Source: Winogradskyella litoriviva
Lineage (GTDB): Bacteria > Bacteroidota > Bacteroidia > Flavobacteriales > Flavobacteriaceae
DNA length: 64,000 nucleotides
Reading direction: 5' to 3'
Assembly: GCF_013249065.1 (NCBI RefSeq)
Contig: NZ_JABRWQ010000005.1
Coordinates: forward strand, 310,001-374,000
Both the position numbers and the translations under genes were made by a program. The notes under the pieces were generated by a model. That model did not search any database, was not told where the DNA came from, and saw nothing but the letters and a program-made list of their open reading frames with translations. This document shows positions 28,431 through 38,261 of the stretch, piece after piece; position 1 is the stretch's first letter, and every line of letters starts with the position of its first letter.

Positions 28431-29222
28431 TTAGTTGGTTTTTGATTTGCTTGGTCTAAAATTTGAAACATTATGCGTCTTTTTAATAGATGCTGTTAAC
28501 ATTTTGTAAATCGCTTCATGCTCTTCTTTTTCAATCAATTTTAGTTGTCGCTTTATGGTTTTTTTGTCATTACGTTTAGCAGGACCCGTTTGTGCCATAA
28601 AAGGTGACATTTGCTGAATTTTTTTAGCCGTTTGTTCAATTAAAGGATGTAATATCTCAAACTCAATGTTCTTGGTTTCACATATTTCATGCCCTATTCT
28701 ATAAAGTTGATTGGTAAAATTATTAACAAATACAGCTGCTAGATGAAGGGTTTGGCGTTGTTCGGTTGTAATTTTATGTGGTTTACAACCTACAGCTCTT
28801 GCCAAATCTCGTAAAAGTTCAAGATTTTCTTTTTCATATACTTCAACGCAAATAGGAACTTCAGAAAAATTAATATCAGCACCTTTAGAAAAAGTTTGTA
28901 AAGGATAAAATACGCCAATTTTATTTTTCTTGTCTATGTCATGCATAGCAACACTTCCAGATGTATGCACAACAAGACGGTTGGTAAATGGTAAAGCTGA
29001 AGAAAACTCGGCAATACTATCGTCGCTAACTGCTATTATATAAATATCTGCTTCTTTTAACTCTTCTAAAGAATCTGTTATGTCTACTTCATTTGAATAC
29101 GACGAAATTGAAGAACGCGTGCGGTTATACCATTGTGTAACAGAAACCGTTTCCGAATCTAAAAATGCCTTATATAAATGTGTGGCTACATTGCCAGCAC
29201 CAAGTAATATTACTGAAATCAT
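28431..29222 (-). CDS. Rossmann-fold DUF2520 protein
   Basis: A 263-residue soluble protein. The N-terminal half is an NAD(P)-binding Rossmann fold (ILLGAGNVATHLYKAF) like that of pyrroline-5-carboxylate reductase or short dehydrogenases of the F420 reductase type; the C-terminal half is the helical DUF2520 domain with LHLAAVFVNNFTNQLY and the GPAKRND motif. Its substrate is unknown. It is the first gene of the short operon with the KdsC-like phosphatase and is divergent from the hemoglobin gene, with 69 bases between. Confidence 0.9.
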   Translation of the reverse strand: MISVILLGAGNVATHLYKAFLDSETVSVTQWYNRTRSSISSYSNEVDITDSLEELKEADIYIIAVSDDSIAEFSSALPFTNRLVVHTSGSVAMHDIDKKNKIGVFYPLQTFSKGADINFSEVPICVEVYEKENLELLRDLARAVGCKPHKITTEQRQTLHLAAVFVNNFTNQLYRIGHEICETKNIEFEILHPLIEQTAKKIQQMSPFMAQTGPAKRNDKKTIKRQLKLIEKEEHEAIYKMLTASIKKTHNVSNFRPSKSKTN

Positions 29223-29278
29223 GCTGTAAAAATACTAAGATTTCTTATCTTAAAATAACAAGAAAGCGATTAAAAGAA

Positions 29279-29286
29279 TAACTTTG
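29279..29286 (+). promoter_or_regulatory. -7 element just before the hemoglobin gene
   Basis: TAACTTTG fits TAnnTTTG and ends five bases before the ATG, so transcription would begin at about the start codon (a leaderless mRNA). Confidence 0.45.
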
Positions 29287-29291
29287 AAACA

Positions 29292-29681
29292 ATGAAGAAA
29301 ACAGACATAAAAACCAGAGCAGATATTTTTCAATTGGTTACCTCATTTTACCAAAAAGTTAGGAATGACGAAAAATTGGGTCCCTTTTTTAATGAAACCA
29401 TAAAAGATTGGAATGCACATCTAGAGCATTTAACTACGTTTTGGGAGTCGAGTTTATTTCTACAAACCAAATTTACAGGTAACCCTTTAGAAGCACACGC
29501 CAAAGTAGATAAAGCTTTTAACCATAGTATTACAGAATTGCATTTTGGGTTATGGTTAAACTTGTGGTTTCAAACTATAGATGAATTGTTTGAAGGTGAT
29601 TACGCAGAAAATGCCAAGCGACGTGCACGTAAAATGGGGACATTTATGTATATGAATATATTTGCTGCAAGAAATTCTTAA
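29292..29681 (+). CDS. Group III truncated hemoglobin
   Basis: A 129-residue heme protein of the 2-over-2 globin fold. It has the group III features: an N-terminal ADIFQLVTSFYQKVR helix, a WESSLFLQ block, and the His-rich HAKVDKAFNHSITELHFGLW stretch that holds the proximal His (HF). Such globins bind O2, NO or peroxide; their task in vivo is unsettled. No redox partner is beside it. The protein is soluble. Confidence 0.92.
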   Translation: MKKTDIKTRADIFQLVTSFYQKVRNDEKLGPFFNETIKDWNAHLEHLTTFWESSLFLQTKFTGNPLEAHAKVDKAFNHSITELHFGLWLNLWFQTIDELFEGDYAENAKRRARKMGTFMYMNIFAARNS

Positions 29682-29737
29682 TCCTTAGATGCTTCTTTAT
29701 AAATTTGTGTTTTAAAACATCTAAAAGAGATTAAAAC

Positions 29738-30187
29738 ATGAAACTTATAAAAGAATTTAAAGAATTTGCTGTAAAAGGAAATATGATGGATATGGCCATC
29801 GGTATTATCATTGGTGCGGCTTTCAATAAAGTTATAGATGTATTGGCGAAGCAAGTTATTTTGCCACCATTGTCGTTATTAACGGATGGTGTTAATTTTA
29901 GCGACAAAAAGTTAGTGTTAAGAGATGCTATTGTAGATTCGGCTGGTACAATTACAACAGCAGAAGTTGCAGTCGCTTATGGTAAATTATCTGAAGTATT
30001 TTTAGATTTTTTAATCATTGGTTTTTCGGTTTTCATAATTGTAAAATTTATGAATAGACTGCGTAATAAGGCTCAAGATACTAAAGATGAAACAGTTGTT
30101 ACGCCAAAGGACATTGAGTTGTTATCTGATTTAAAGGAGTTAATGGAAGAGCAGAATAGAATGTTAAAGGCAAACGTTGGTAATTAA
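29738..30187 (+). CDS. mscL: Large-conductance mechanosensitive channel MscL
   Basis: A 149-residue pentameric emergency valve of the inner membrane. It starts with KLIKEFKEFAVKGNMMDMAIG, where a short amphipathic helix runs into TM1 and the AIGIIIGAAFNKV pore helix; a periplasmic loop of about 40 residues and TM2 (FLDFLIIGFSVFIIVKF) follow, and a charged cytosolic helix closes it. Length and order agree with the family. Confidence 0.96.
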   Translation: MKLIKEFKEFAVKGNMMDMAIGIIIGAAFNKVIDVLAKQVILPPLSLLTDGVNFSDKKLVLRDAIVDSAGTITTAEVAVAYGKLSEVFLDFLIIGFSVFIIVKFMNRLRNKAQDTKDETVVTPKDIELLSDLKELMEEQNRMLKANVGN

Positions 30188-30258
30188 CTTCATTTTATTA
30201 ATAGAATTTTAACAACTTTTGCCAATGTTAAAGGAATTTTTAAATGGTTTAAAAGATA

Positions 30259-30266
30259 TATCTTTG
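30259..30266 (+). promoter_or_regulatory. Candidate -7 element of the ResB-CcsA gene
   Basis: TATCTTTG fits TAnnTTTG; the distance to the ATG at 30293 is 26 bases. Confidence 0.5.
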
Positions 30267-30292
30267 CACGAGCTTAAAAAAAGCCTATAGCT

Positions 30293-33200
30293 ATGCAAAA
30301 GAAAATCGCTAATTTCCTATTCTCTACAAAACTCACTGCGTTTTTATTTATTGCCTTTGCCGTTGCAATGGCAGTTGGTACTATTTTAGATAGAAACATG
30401 GATACATCTCCAACACCTTACACCAGAACATTAATCTACAATGCATGGTGGTTTGAAACAATTATGGTGTTTTTCATTATTAATTTTGCAGGGAATATTT
30501 TTAGATATCGCTTATTTAAAAAGGAAAAATGGGCAACTTTAATTTTGCATTTATCGTTTGTTCTAATACTTCTGGGTGCATTTATTACAAGATATATTAG
30601 TTTTGAAGGTATGATGCCAATTGTAGAAGGTTCTACAGAAAATGAATTCTTCTCTCAAAAAACTTATATAGGAGGAAAGATAGTAGGTGATTATAAAATT
30701 AATGGTCAATTACAACAACGTAGAATAGAGGAGGAGGTTGATTTTTCGCCAAGGTTGGACAATGAGTTTAATAAAACGTTTGATTATGGTGATGAACAAG
30801 TTAATATAGAACTTGTGGAGTTGATAAAAGGTGCCGAAAAAGATATTATACCTAACGAAACAGGAAAGCGCTATTTAAAAATTGTTGAAGCTGGCCAAGG
30901 CGCACCACATAATCACTTTTTAGAAGATGGAAAAACAGCAAGTCTTCATAATGTTTTAGTGTCTTTAAATAAATTTCAGGAAGGCGCTATTAATATAACG
31001 GAAACCGAAGAAGGTCTTTTTATAAATTCGCCATACGAAGGTGAATATATGACCATGGCAACAAGAGCCCAAGGAAAATTATACAAAGATAGTTTGCAAC
31101 CCTTAATTTTAAGGTCTAGATACATTATTGGCAATATGCAAATTGTAATGCCAAAACCTATTGTTAAAGGGGACTTTGGCGTTGTAAAAAAAGCGTCGTT
31201 TTTAAAAAATGATGAAGATGGTGTTATTTTAAATGTTACTGCTAATGGTGAAACTAAAAAAGTTGGCCTTTTAGGTGGACCTGGTAATTACGGAACTCTA
31301 GAAGAGTTTGAAGTAGGTGGATTAGAAATAGCATTACAATATGGTCCAAAAATTTTAAAATTACCCTTTGATATAAAATTGAATGATTTTATTGCTGAAA
31401 AATATCCTGGTACAGAAAACGCGTATTCATCTTATAAAAGTAAAGTAACCGTTTTTGATAAAACTGCTGAAGATTTTGATTATGACATTTTTATGAATCA
31501 TATATTAGATTATAAAGGTTATCGATTTTTTCAATCAGGATTTGATTCTAATGAGACTAGAACAATTCTTTCTGTAAACCATGATTTTTGGGGAACCTAC
31601 ATTACATATGCAGGTTATATGTTATTGTATTTTGGCCTATTGGCAATTCTGTTTGCAAAGCATACTCGTTTTGATGAGATTAGAAATAGATTAAAAAAAT
31701 TAAGAGAAAGTAAAGCAAAAATGATGACCGCTATATTGCTTTTAATATCGCTTTCTAGTTTTGCTCAAGGACATTCAGAAAACGATGGTCATAATCATTC
31801 AAATGAACCAGAAAAAGCACAAATAGATTCTATTTTAAAAGTTCATATTACACCAAAAGAACACGCTCGTAAGTTTTCTGAAATGGTAGTGCAAGACTAC
31901 AGTGGTCGCATGATGCCTATGCATACATATTCTTCAGAAATGCTTCGTAAGTTAAGTAAAAGTGATACTTACGAGGATTTTAGTGCAGACCAAATATTTT
32001 TATCTATACAAGAAAGTCCGATGCTTTGGTATAATGTTCCAATTATATATTTAAAACCAAGAAAGGCAGATTCTATTAGAAAAATTATAGGAATTGGCTT
32101 TGAAAAAAAATATTCTAGACTTGTAGATTTTTTTACGGCTGATGGTAGATATAAATTAGCACCTTATTTAGAAGAAGCTTATAAAGCACAGGTTCCAAAT
32201 GGGTTTCAAAAAGAAGTGAAAGAAGCTGATTCTAGAGTTAATTTATTGTACAATGCCATAGAAGGACGTAGTAACAAGATATTCCCAATTCCTGGTGACG
32301 AAAATAATAAATGGATTTCTTCTTTAGAATTTAGAGAACAAGGTTTTAGAGATAAAATTAAAGATACACTTTACGGGAATTTTATCAATAATGGTTTTAG
32401 CGCCTATTTAGTGACTTTAAATAATGCAAAGCAAACAGGAGATTATTCTAAGGCTGAAGAATTATTAAGTGGTATTAAAAAAACACAGCAAAAGTATGGA
32501 AGCGCAGTAATGCTTTCGGATGAAAAAATAAAAGCAGAACTCTTATATAACGATTATGATATTTTTAAGCGTTTATTTATGTGGTATATGCTTGTTGGTG
32601 TATTGTTGTTTATTTTAATTATAGCGCAGATTTTTAAATATAAGAGTAGAGGACTTAAGATTGCAATAAATGTATTAATTGGTGTAATTGCATTATTATT
32701 TTCTTTACATACGCTTGGTTTAATTTGGAGGTGGTATTTATCTGGTCATGCTCCATGGAGTGATGCGTACGAATCTATGATTTACGTTGCATGGTCTACA
32801 ATGCTCTTTGGTTTCATAGTTGGTATAACTAATAGAAAAAAAACTATACATAAAAAAGATATCTCTGGTATTGTACTGGGAATTTTAGGTAAAAAAAGTA
32901 CGTCTAGCTTAACGGTTGCTTCAGGAGCTTTTGTTACGTCAATGATACTAATGATAGCACATTGGAATTGGATGGATCCTGCTATAGCAAACCTTCAGCC
33001 AGTTTTGCAAGGGTATTGGCTAATGATTCATGTTTCAGTAATTGTAGCAAGTTATGGCCCATTTACATTAGGAATGATTTTAGGAATTGTAGCTTTGTTT
33101 CTTATGATTTTTACAACAAAAGAAAACAAAGAACGTATGCTCATAAGTATAAAAGAGTTAACCATTATAAACGAAATGTCGTTAACTGTTGGTTTAGTAA

Positions 33201-33559
33201 TGCTTTCTATAGGAAACTTTCTTGGAGGTATGTGGGCAAACGAAAGTTGGGGAAGATATTGGGGTTGGGATCCAAAAGAAACTTGGGCTCTGATTAGTAT
33301 TATGGTTTATGCTTTTGTAATACATATGCGTTTAGTGCCAGGATTACGAGGTCGTTGGATATATAACCTTTTATCAATTGTAGCCTTTGCTAGTATATTA
33401 ATGACCTATTTTGGCGTAAATTTCTATCTAGCAGGATTGCATTCTTATGCCAGTGGAGATCAAATATTGAGTTTTAAGTTTATAGCCATTACGGTTGGTA
33501 TAATTGCTATAATCGGCTATTTCTCTTACCGAAAATACAAACTGTATTATAAGAAATAA
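30293..33559 (+). CDS. ccsBA: Fused ResB-CcsA cytochrome c maturation protein
   Basis: A 1088-residue inner-membrane heme-handling protein of system II, in which the ResB (CcsB) and CcsA parts are one polypeptide as in other Bacteroidota. The first part (about 1-470) has membrane helices, a large periplasmic domain and the ResB pattern; a periplasmic linker (about 480-750) carries His-rich sequence (GHSENDGHNHSN); the end (about 760-1085) is CcsA, with the heme-binding WGRYWGWDPKETW motif and conserved His residues. It attaches heme to apocytochromes c outside the inner membrane. Single gene. Confidence 0.95.
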   Translation: MQKKIANFLFSTKLTAFLFIAFAVAMAVGTILDRNMDTSPTPYTRTLIYNAWWFETIMVFFIINFAGNIFRYRLFKKEKWATLILHLSFVLILLGAFITRYISFEGMMPIVEGSTENEFFSQKTYIGGKIVGDYKINGQLQQRRIEEEVDFSPRLDNEFNKTFDYGDEQVNIELVELIKGAEKDIIPNETGKRYLKIVEAGQGAPHNHFLEDGKTASLHNVLVSLNKFQEGAINITETEEGLFINSPYEGEYMTMATRAQGKLYKDSLQPLILRSRYIIGNMQIVMPKPIVKGDFGVVKKASFLKNDEDGVILNVTANGETKKVGLLGGPGNYGTLEEFEVGGLEIALQYGPKILKLPFDIKLNDFIAEKYPGTENAYSSYKSKVTVFDKTAEDFDYDIFMNHILDYKGYRFFQSGFDSNETRTILSVNHDFWGTYITYAGYMLLYFGLLAILFAKHTRFDEIRNRLKKLRESKAKMMTAILLLISLSSFAQGHSENDGHNHSNEPEKAQIDSILKVHITPKEHARKFSEMVVQDYSGRMMPMHTYSSEMLRKLSKSDTYEDFSADQIFLSIQESPMLWYNVPIIYLKPRKADSIRKIIGIGFEKKYSRLVDFFTADGRYKLAPYLEEAYKAQVPNGFQKEVKEADSRVNLLYNAIEGRSNKIFPIPGDENNKWISSLEFREQGFRDKIKDTLYGNFINNGFSAYLVTLNNAKQTGDYSKAEELLSGIKKTQQKYGSAVMLSDEKIKAELLYNDYDIFKRLFMWYMLVGVLLFILIIAQIFKYKSRGLKIAINVLIGVIALLFSLHTLGLIWRWYLSGHAPWSDAYESMIYVAWSTMLFGFIVGITNRKKTIHKKDISGIVLGILGKKSTSSLTVASGAFVTSMILMIAHWNWMDPAIANLQPVLQGYWLMIHVSVIVASYGPFTLGMILGIVALFLMIFTTKENKERMLISIKELTIINEMSLTVGLVMLSIGNFLGGMWANESWGRYWGWDPKETWALISIMVYAFVIHMRLVPGLRGRWIYNLLSIVAFASILMTYFGVNFYLAGLHSYASGDQILSFKFIAITVGIIAIIGYFSYRKYKLYYKK

Positions 33560-33569
33560 AATTTGATTC

Positions 33570-35255
33570 TTATTTTTCTAAAATGTAATTTCCTATAGCT
33601 AGAGCATCTAATCCTGTTGAATAAAAACAACGCAAAGCATCTACAGGAGACTCAACTACTGGTTCACCTTGTATATTAAAACTAGTGTTTAAAACAACAG
33701 GTACTCCTGTTTTTTCACCTAGTTTATATATTAGATTATGGTATAAAGGATTTGTTTTTTTGTTAACAGTTTGTAGTCTTGCAGTACCATCTACATGAGT
33801 TATAGAAGGCAAAATACCCTGTTTGTCTTTTAAAACATTACATACTTTTAGCATAAAAGGAGCTTCAACTTTTAGGTCAAAATAATCTTTATAAGATTCC
33901 ACTAAAGCAGAAGGAGCAAAAGGTCTGTATGCTTCTCTATGTTTAACTTCAGCATTAATCTTGTCCTTCATATCTGGATATGTTGGATTAGCTAAAATAC
34001 TTCGATTACCAAGTGCTCTAGGTCCAATTTCCATAGCGCCTTGAAACCAGCCAATAATTTTACCTTGTTCTAGTAGAGTAGAAGCTTCAGCAGCAATATC
34101 TTCTACATAACGAGCTTTTAATTTTGCACCACTAATTGCTTGTTTTATTTCTTCATTAGAATATTGTGTTCCTAAATATGGATTATCATGTACAAATACT
34201 CTTGGGTTTTTAAGTAAACCATTATACAAATAGTAAGCAGCACCAATAGAAGTACCATTATCGCCAGCCGCTGGCATAACATAAACATCTTTAAAAGGCG
34301 TTTCTCTAACAATTCTACCATTCATTACAGAATTTAAAGAAACGCCACCTGAAATTACTAAATAGTCTGCTTTTGTTTTTTTGTGTAAAATATTACACAT
34401 TTCAATAACCTTGTTTTCAAGAACTTTTTGAAAAGCTGCAGCCGTATTTAAATGATTATCTTTAAACTCTCCATTACTACTTCTAGGTTCACCAAAAGTG
34501 GTTAAGAATTTTTTTGAATAACTGTCTTTTATTAAATATTGAAAATTGAAGTAAGATAAATCTATTTTTAATCTCCCTTTACTGTCTACATCAATCATTT
34601 TGTCTACTTCATCAAGATAAACTGATGCATCTCCCATTGGAGCTAAACCCATAGTTTTTCCTTCGTCATAATTAGGTTTAAATCCACAAAATTGAGTAAC
34701 AGATTCATAAAACGAACCTAAAGAATTGGGAAAAAAACTTTCACTAAACTGCTCTATAGTATTTCCATCGCCATAGCCTAACCAAGTCGTTGCCCATTCA
34801 CCAGAGCCATCAATACCCAATAATGCCGCTTTTTTATAGGGTGAAACAAAAAAGGAACCTGCAACATGAGTTAAATGGTGCTTAATAAAATGAACTTGAG
34901 GTGCTTTAGAATTTTTCCAAATTTTATTTTTCCAAATTTTAAATCGACGTTGTTTGGCATATGCATTAGCAACATGATGACCAAAAAACGGAACAAATAG
35001 ACTAGGGTGTTTTAATAAAAATCCTAATTTATTAGACCAGTTGGTAGTAGGTTTTATAGATACGGCAATGTGGTCAATATCGTCGTATGTTAAGCCAGCA
35101 ATATCTAGACATTTTTTAATAGATAAACTAGGGAAAGCTTGCGTGTGTTTGTCTCTGTTTAAGCGTTCTTCTTCAATTGCGGCTAAGAGAATTCCATCCT
35201 TAACAATACATGCAGAGGAATCATGAAAATAGTAATTTAGGCCTAAAATTATCAT
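33570..35255 (-). CDS. NodU/CmcH family carbamoyltransferase
   Basis: A 561-residue cytosolic enzyme of the NodU/CmcH family: N-terminal Kae1/ASKHA-like domain starting LGLNYYFHDSSAC and with HHLTHVAGSF, which carries the metal-binding His, and a C-terminal YrdC-like domain ending in VVLNTSFNIQGEPVVESP. The family moves a carbamoyl group from carbamoyl phosphate to a hydroxyl of a nodulation factor, antibiotic or glycan. There are no natural-product or capsule genes beside it, so the acceptor is unknown. It converges with the ResB-CcsA gene, ten bases apart. Confidence 0.9.
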   Translation of the reverse strand: MIILGLNYYFHDSSACIVKDGILLAAIEEERLNRDKHTQAFPSLSIKKCLDIAGLTYDDIDHIAVSIKPTTNWSNKLGFLLKHPSLFVPFFGHHVANAYAKQRRFKIWKNKIWKNSKAPQVHFIKHHLTHVAGSFFVSPYKKAALLGIDGSGEWATTWLGYGDGNTIEQFSESFFPNSLGSFYESVTQFCGFKPNYDEGKTMGLAPMGDASVYLDEVDKMIDVDSKGRLKIDLSYFNFQYLIKDSYSKKFLTTFGEPRSSNGEFKDNHLNTAAAFQKVLENKVIEMCNILHKKTKADYLVISGGVSLNSVMNGRIVRETPFKDVYVMPAAGDNGTSIGAAYYLYNGLLKNPRVFVHDNPYLGTQYSNEEIKQAISGAKLKARYVEDIAAEASTLLEQGKIIGWFQGAMEIGPRALGNRSILANPTYPDMKDKINAEVKHREAYRPFAPSALVESYKDYFDLKVEAPFMLKVCNVLKDKQGILPSITHVDGTARLQTVNKKTNPLYHNLIYKLGEKTGVPVVLNTSFNIQGEPVVESPVDALRCFYSTGLDALAIGNYILEK

Positions 35256-35352
35256 ATTAATAAAATAAGTTAAACAATTAATTAATGGCTATTAATACGT
35301 TTATTAAAGATAAGACTATTTTTAGTATTTTTATTAAATTAATTAAGATGAC

Positions 35353-36510
35353 ATGTCAAAAAACAAAAAACTCGGCTTAAACACCATTTGTGCACATATT
35401 GGAGAGGTAAAAGACGAACAATTTAAAGGTGCTATTTCTCCTATATATTTAAGTTCATCTTATGAGTATTTAGATGTCGATGTAAAACGTTATCCTCGAT
35501 ATTTTAATACGCCAAATCAAGAATTCTTAGCTAAGAAAATTGCTGCTTTAGAAAATACAGAAACAGCAATGATTTTTGGGTCTGGTATGGCTGCAATTAG
35601 TACTATGTTTCTGGCATTTTTAAAGCAAGGCGATCACTTAGTAGTGCAAAACACCTTGTATGGAGGAACTGTAAATTTTATTAAAGAAGAGTTTCCAAAA
35701 TACGGCATTGATTATACATTTACCAATGGCTATAAACTCGAGGATTTTGAAGCAGCGATAAAAAGTAACACAAAATTAATTCATATTGAAACGCCTTCTA
35801 ATCCTTTATTAACAATTACTGATATTAAAGCAGTTGCAAAATTTGCTAAATCTAAAGGAATCCTTACATCTATAGATAATACTTTTGCTTCTCCTGTAAA
35901 CCAAAAGCCTATGGATTTAGGTATTGATATGGTAATGCATTCTGCAACAAAATACTTTGGAGGTCATAGTGATATTTGTGCAGGTGCTGTGGCTAGTTCT
36001 GCAGAAAATATTGAACGTATTTGGAATGTTGGAAAAAATCTTGGTGGAAGTCTAAGTGATATGACAGTTTGGATGCTAGAGCGTAGTATGAAAACTTTAG
36101 GATTGCGGGTAAAAACACAAACAAAAAACGCTAAGAAGTTAGCAAAATGGTTAAATAATCACCCAAAGGTTTCAAAAGTATATTATCCTGGCTTAAAGTC
36201 GCATCCAGAACATCAATTAGCTAAATTACAAATGAGTGGTTATGGAGCAATGCTATCTTTTGAATTGATAGATAGTTTAGACTCGCAGCAATTTCAAAAA
36301 CAATTAAAGCTCATAAAGTCTTCTATGAGTTTAGCAGGAATTGAGAGTACTATGATTTCTCCGCATTTAACGTCTCATGCTTTATTAACACAAAAAGAGA
36401 GGGATAATGTTGGTATTAGTAATCAATTGATTCGGTTTTCCGTTGGAATTGAGGAAATTAAAGATTTAAAACGCGATATAAATCAGGCAATAGGTAAATT
36501 AAAAGAATAA
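35353..36510 (+). CDS. Trans-sulfuration family PLP enzyme
   Basis: A 385-residue pyridoxal-phosphate enzyme of the Cys/Met metabolism family (cystathionine gamma-synthase, gamma-lyase or beta-lyase, O-succinylhomoserine sulfhydrylase). Visible are the phosphate-binding FGSGMAAISTM, the DNTFASPVNQKP aspartate block, and the PLP lysine in SATKYFGGHSD (about Lys200). Which reaction it runs cannot be fixed by eye; the overall likeness is to lyase or gamma-synthase type enzymes. A strong terminator follows and closes both this gene and pckA. Confidence 0.9.
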   Translation: MSKNKKLGLNTICAHIGEVKDEQFKGAISPIYLSSSYEYLDVDVKRYPRYFNTPNQEFLAKKIAALENTETAMIFGSGMAAISTMFLAFLKQGDHLVVQNTLYGGTVNFIKEEFPKYGIDYTFTNGYKLEDFEAAIKSNTKLIHIETPSNPLLTITDIKAVAKFAKSKGILTSIDNTFASPVNQKPMDLGIDMVMHSATKYFGGHSDICAGAVASSAENIERIWNVGKNLGGSLSDMTVWMLERSMKTLGLRVKTQTKNAKKLAKWLNNHPKVSKVYYPGLKSHPEHQLAKLQMSGYGAMLSFELIDSLDSQQFQKQLKLIKSSMSLAGIESTMISPHLTSHALLTQKERDNVGISNQLIRFSVGIEEIKDLKRDINQAIGKLKE

Positions 36511-36536
36511 AAAAGAGCCCATTTCTGGGCTCTTTT
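36511..36536. terminator. Two-way terminator between the trans-sulfuration gene and pckA
   Basis: AAAAGAGCCCA (36511-36521) and TGGGCTCTTTT (36526-36536) are perfect complements with a TTTC loop. It lies directly after the plus-strand stop and 12 bases after the stop of the minus-strand pckA, and can end both. Confidence 0.92.
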
Positions 36537-36548
36537 AACATGGAATTA

Positions 36549-38186
36549 TTAAACATGGTCGTTTAAGTGATGATGTTCATCAATTAATGGACCGCCTTCA
36601 ATGATTTGCTCTGATGCTTCACTTGCAAATTTTTCAAAGTTTAAATGAAATGAATGTGCCAATTGAATAGCTTTACTAATGTAACCTCCTTTTTGCAACC
36701 AAGTATTCATTGGGTCCAAAATTTCCGTTGGAACATTAGGACAATACTTAGGCATAAATAATCCGAAAATTGGATGTTGTTGGTAATCTACATTATCTAA
36801 ATCTCCGTTTAAAATTGAAGAAATCATAGCTCTTGTATATTTTAATTTTATACGAGAACCAACACCGTAAGGGCCGCCACTCCAGCCTGTATTAATTAAC
36901 CAAACATTAACGCCAGCTTCTTGCATTTTTTTACTTAGCATTTCGGCATATACTGTTGGATGTAAAGGCATAAAAGGCTCTCCAAAACATGCTGAGAACG
37001 ATGGTACTGGCTCTGTAATTCCAGCTTCGGTACCTGCAACTTTAGCAGTGTAACCAGAAATAAAGTGGTAAGCAGCTTGTCCTGGTGTTAGTTTAGAAAC
37101 TGGAGGTAACACGCCAAAAGCATCTGCAGTTAAGAAGAAAATATTTTTTGGATTGCTAGCGTACGATGGCTTTTGAATATTGTCAATATGATAAATAGGA
37201 TAACTTACACGTGTATTTTGAGTGATAGTACTATCCATATAATCCACTTCTCCGTTTTCTTTAAATACTACATTTTCGAGTATAGCACCTGGTTTAATAG
37301 CTCTAAAAATGTCTGGTTCTTTTTCTTCAGTTAAGTCGATAACTTTTGCATAACAACCTCCTTCAAAATTAAAGATGTTATTTTTAGCTGTCCAACCATG
37401 CTCATCATCACCTATTAGTTTTCTGTTAGGGTCAGCAGATAAAGTTGTTTTTCCAGTACCAGATAATCCAAAGAAAATAGCGGTATCTCCATTGTCGCCA
37501 ACGTTTGCAGAACAATGCATAGGTAATACGTTTTTGTCAACTGGTAATATCATATTTAAGGCAGAGAATATACCTTTTTTTATTTCTCCTGTATACCCAG
37601 ATCCACCAACCAGAGCGATTTTTTTAGTGAAATTTAAAATTGAAAAATTGCCTTGGCGAAGACCATATTTTTTAGGGTCGGGTGATTCGTAGCCTGGTGC
37701 ACATAGTACTAACCAGTCTTCTTTAAAATTCTCTAATTCAGATTCTTCAGATCTTAAAAACATATTGTAAACAAACATGTTAGACCAAGGGTATTCTGTA
37801 ATCGTTCTAATATTTGTTTTATATTCTGGATCTGCACAAACGTATGCGTCTCTTGCATAAATTTCTTTCCCGCTCAGGTAGTTTACAATTTCTTTTTCAA
37901 GACTATCAAAGTTCTCTGGTGTGATTGCTTTATTAGTTTTTCCCCACCATACTCTGTCTTTGGTGTAATTGTCTTTAACAATAAAACGGTCTTGTGGTGA
38001 ACGTCCTGTAAATTTTCCTGTATTGACAGCTAATGTACCATTCGCTGTTTCTTTTCCCATTCCTTTTTCTACAGTAATGGCTTGTAATTCTTCTGGTGAA
38101 AGATTCCAATGCACTTTCGTGTCTCTCAGTCCATACTTTGTTAGGTCTCTTGTCTTCATAATTGTTTTGTTTAATAAAGCTTCCAT
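36549..38186 (-). CDS. pckA: ATP-dependent phosphoenolpyruvate carboxykinase
   Basis: A 545-residue cytosolic enzyme that turns oxaloacetate and ATP into phosphoenolpyruvate and CO2, the first step of gluconeogenesis. The ATP-type signature is clear: the Walker A loop GLSGTGKTTLS (about residues 240-250), the Mn2+ binding DDEHGW, and the substrate motifs RSPQDRFIV near the start. The ORF opens at ATG 38186, but an ATG at 38159 (MKTRDLTKYG) gives the more usual N-terminus. There is no clear own-promoter match. Confidence 0.96.
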   Translation of the reverse strand: MEALLNKTIMKTRDLTKYGLRDTKVHWNLSPEELQAITVEKGMGKETANGTLAVNTGKFTGRSPQDRFIVKDNYTKDRVWWGKTNKAITPENFDSLEKEIVNYLSGKEIYARDAYVCADPEYKTNIRTITEYPWSNMFVYNMFLRSEESELENFKEDWLVLCAPGYESPDPKKYGLRQGNFSILNFTKKIALVGGSGYTGEIKKGIFSALNMILPVDKNVLPMHCSANVGDNGDTAIFFGLSGTGKTTLSADPNRKLIGDDEHGWTAKNNIFNFEGGCYAKVIDLTEEKEPDIFRAIKPGAILENVVFKENGEVDYMDSTITQNTRVSYPIYHIDNIQKPSYASNPKNIFFLTADAFGVLPPVSKLTPGQAAYHFISGYTAKVAGTEAGITEPVPSFSACFGEPFMPLHPTVYAEMLSKKMQEAGVNVWLINTGWSGGPYGVGSRIKLKYTRAMISSILNGDLDNVDYQQHPIFGLFMPKYCPNVPTEILDPMNTWLQKGGYISKAIQLAHSFHLNFEKFASEASEQIIEGGPLIDEHHHLNDHV

Positions 38187-38261
38187 GATTTAATCTTTTT
38201 TAGGTTAAACTTTCGATTTAAAATGGCCATATTATTGGCGCTAATAATGTTAAAATTGTTC

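Noticed and set aside
32962..33297. A 111-codon frame inside the ResB-CcsA gene
   Set aside because: It is in an alternate frame under the heme-binding part of CcsA and its product has no sensible composition.
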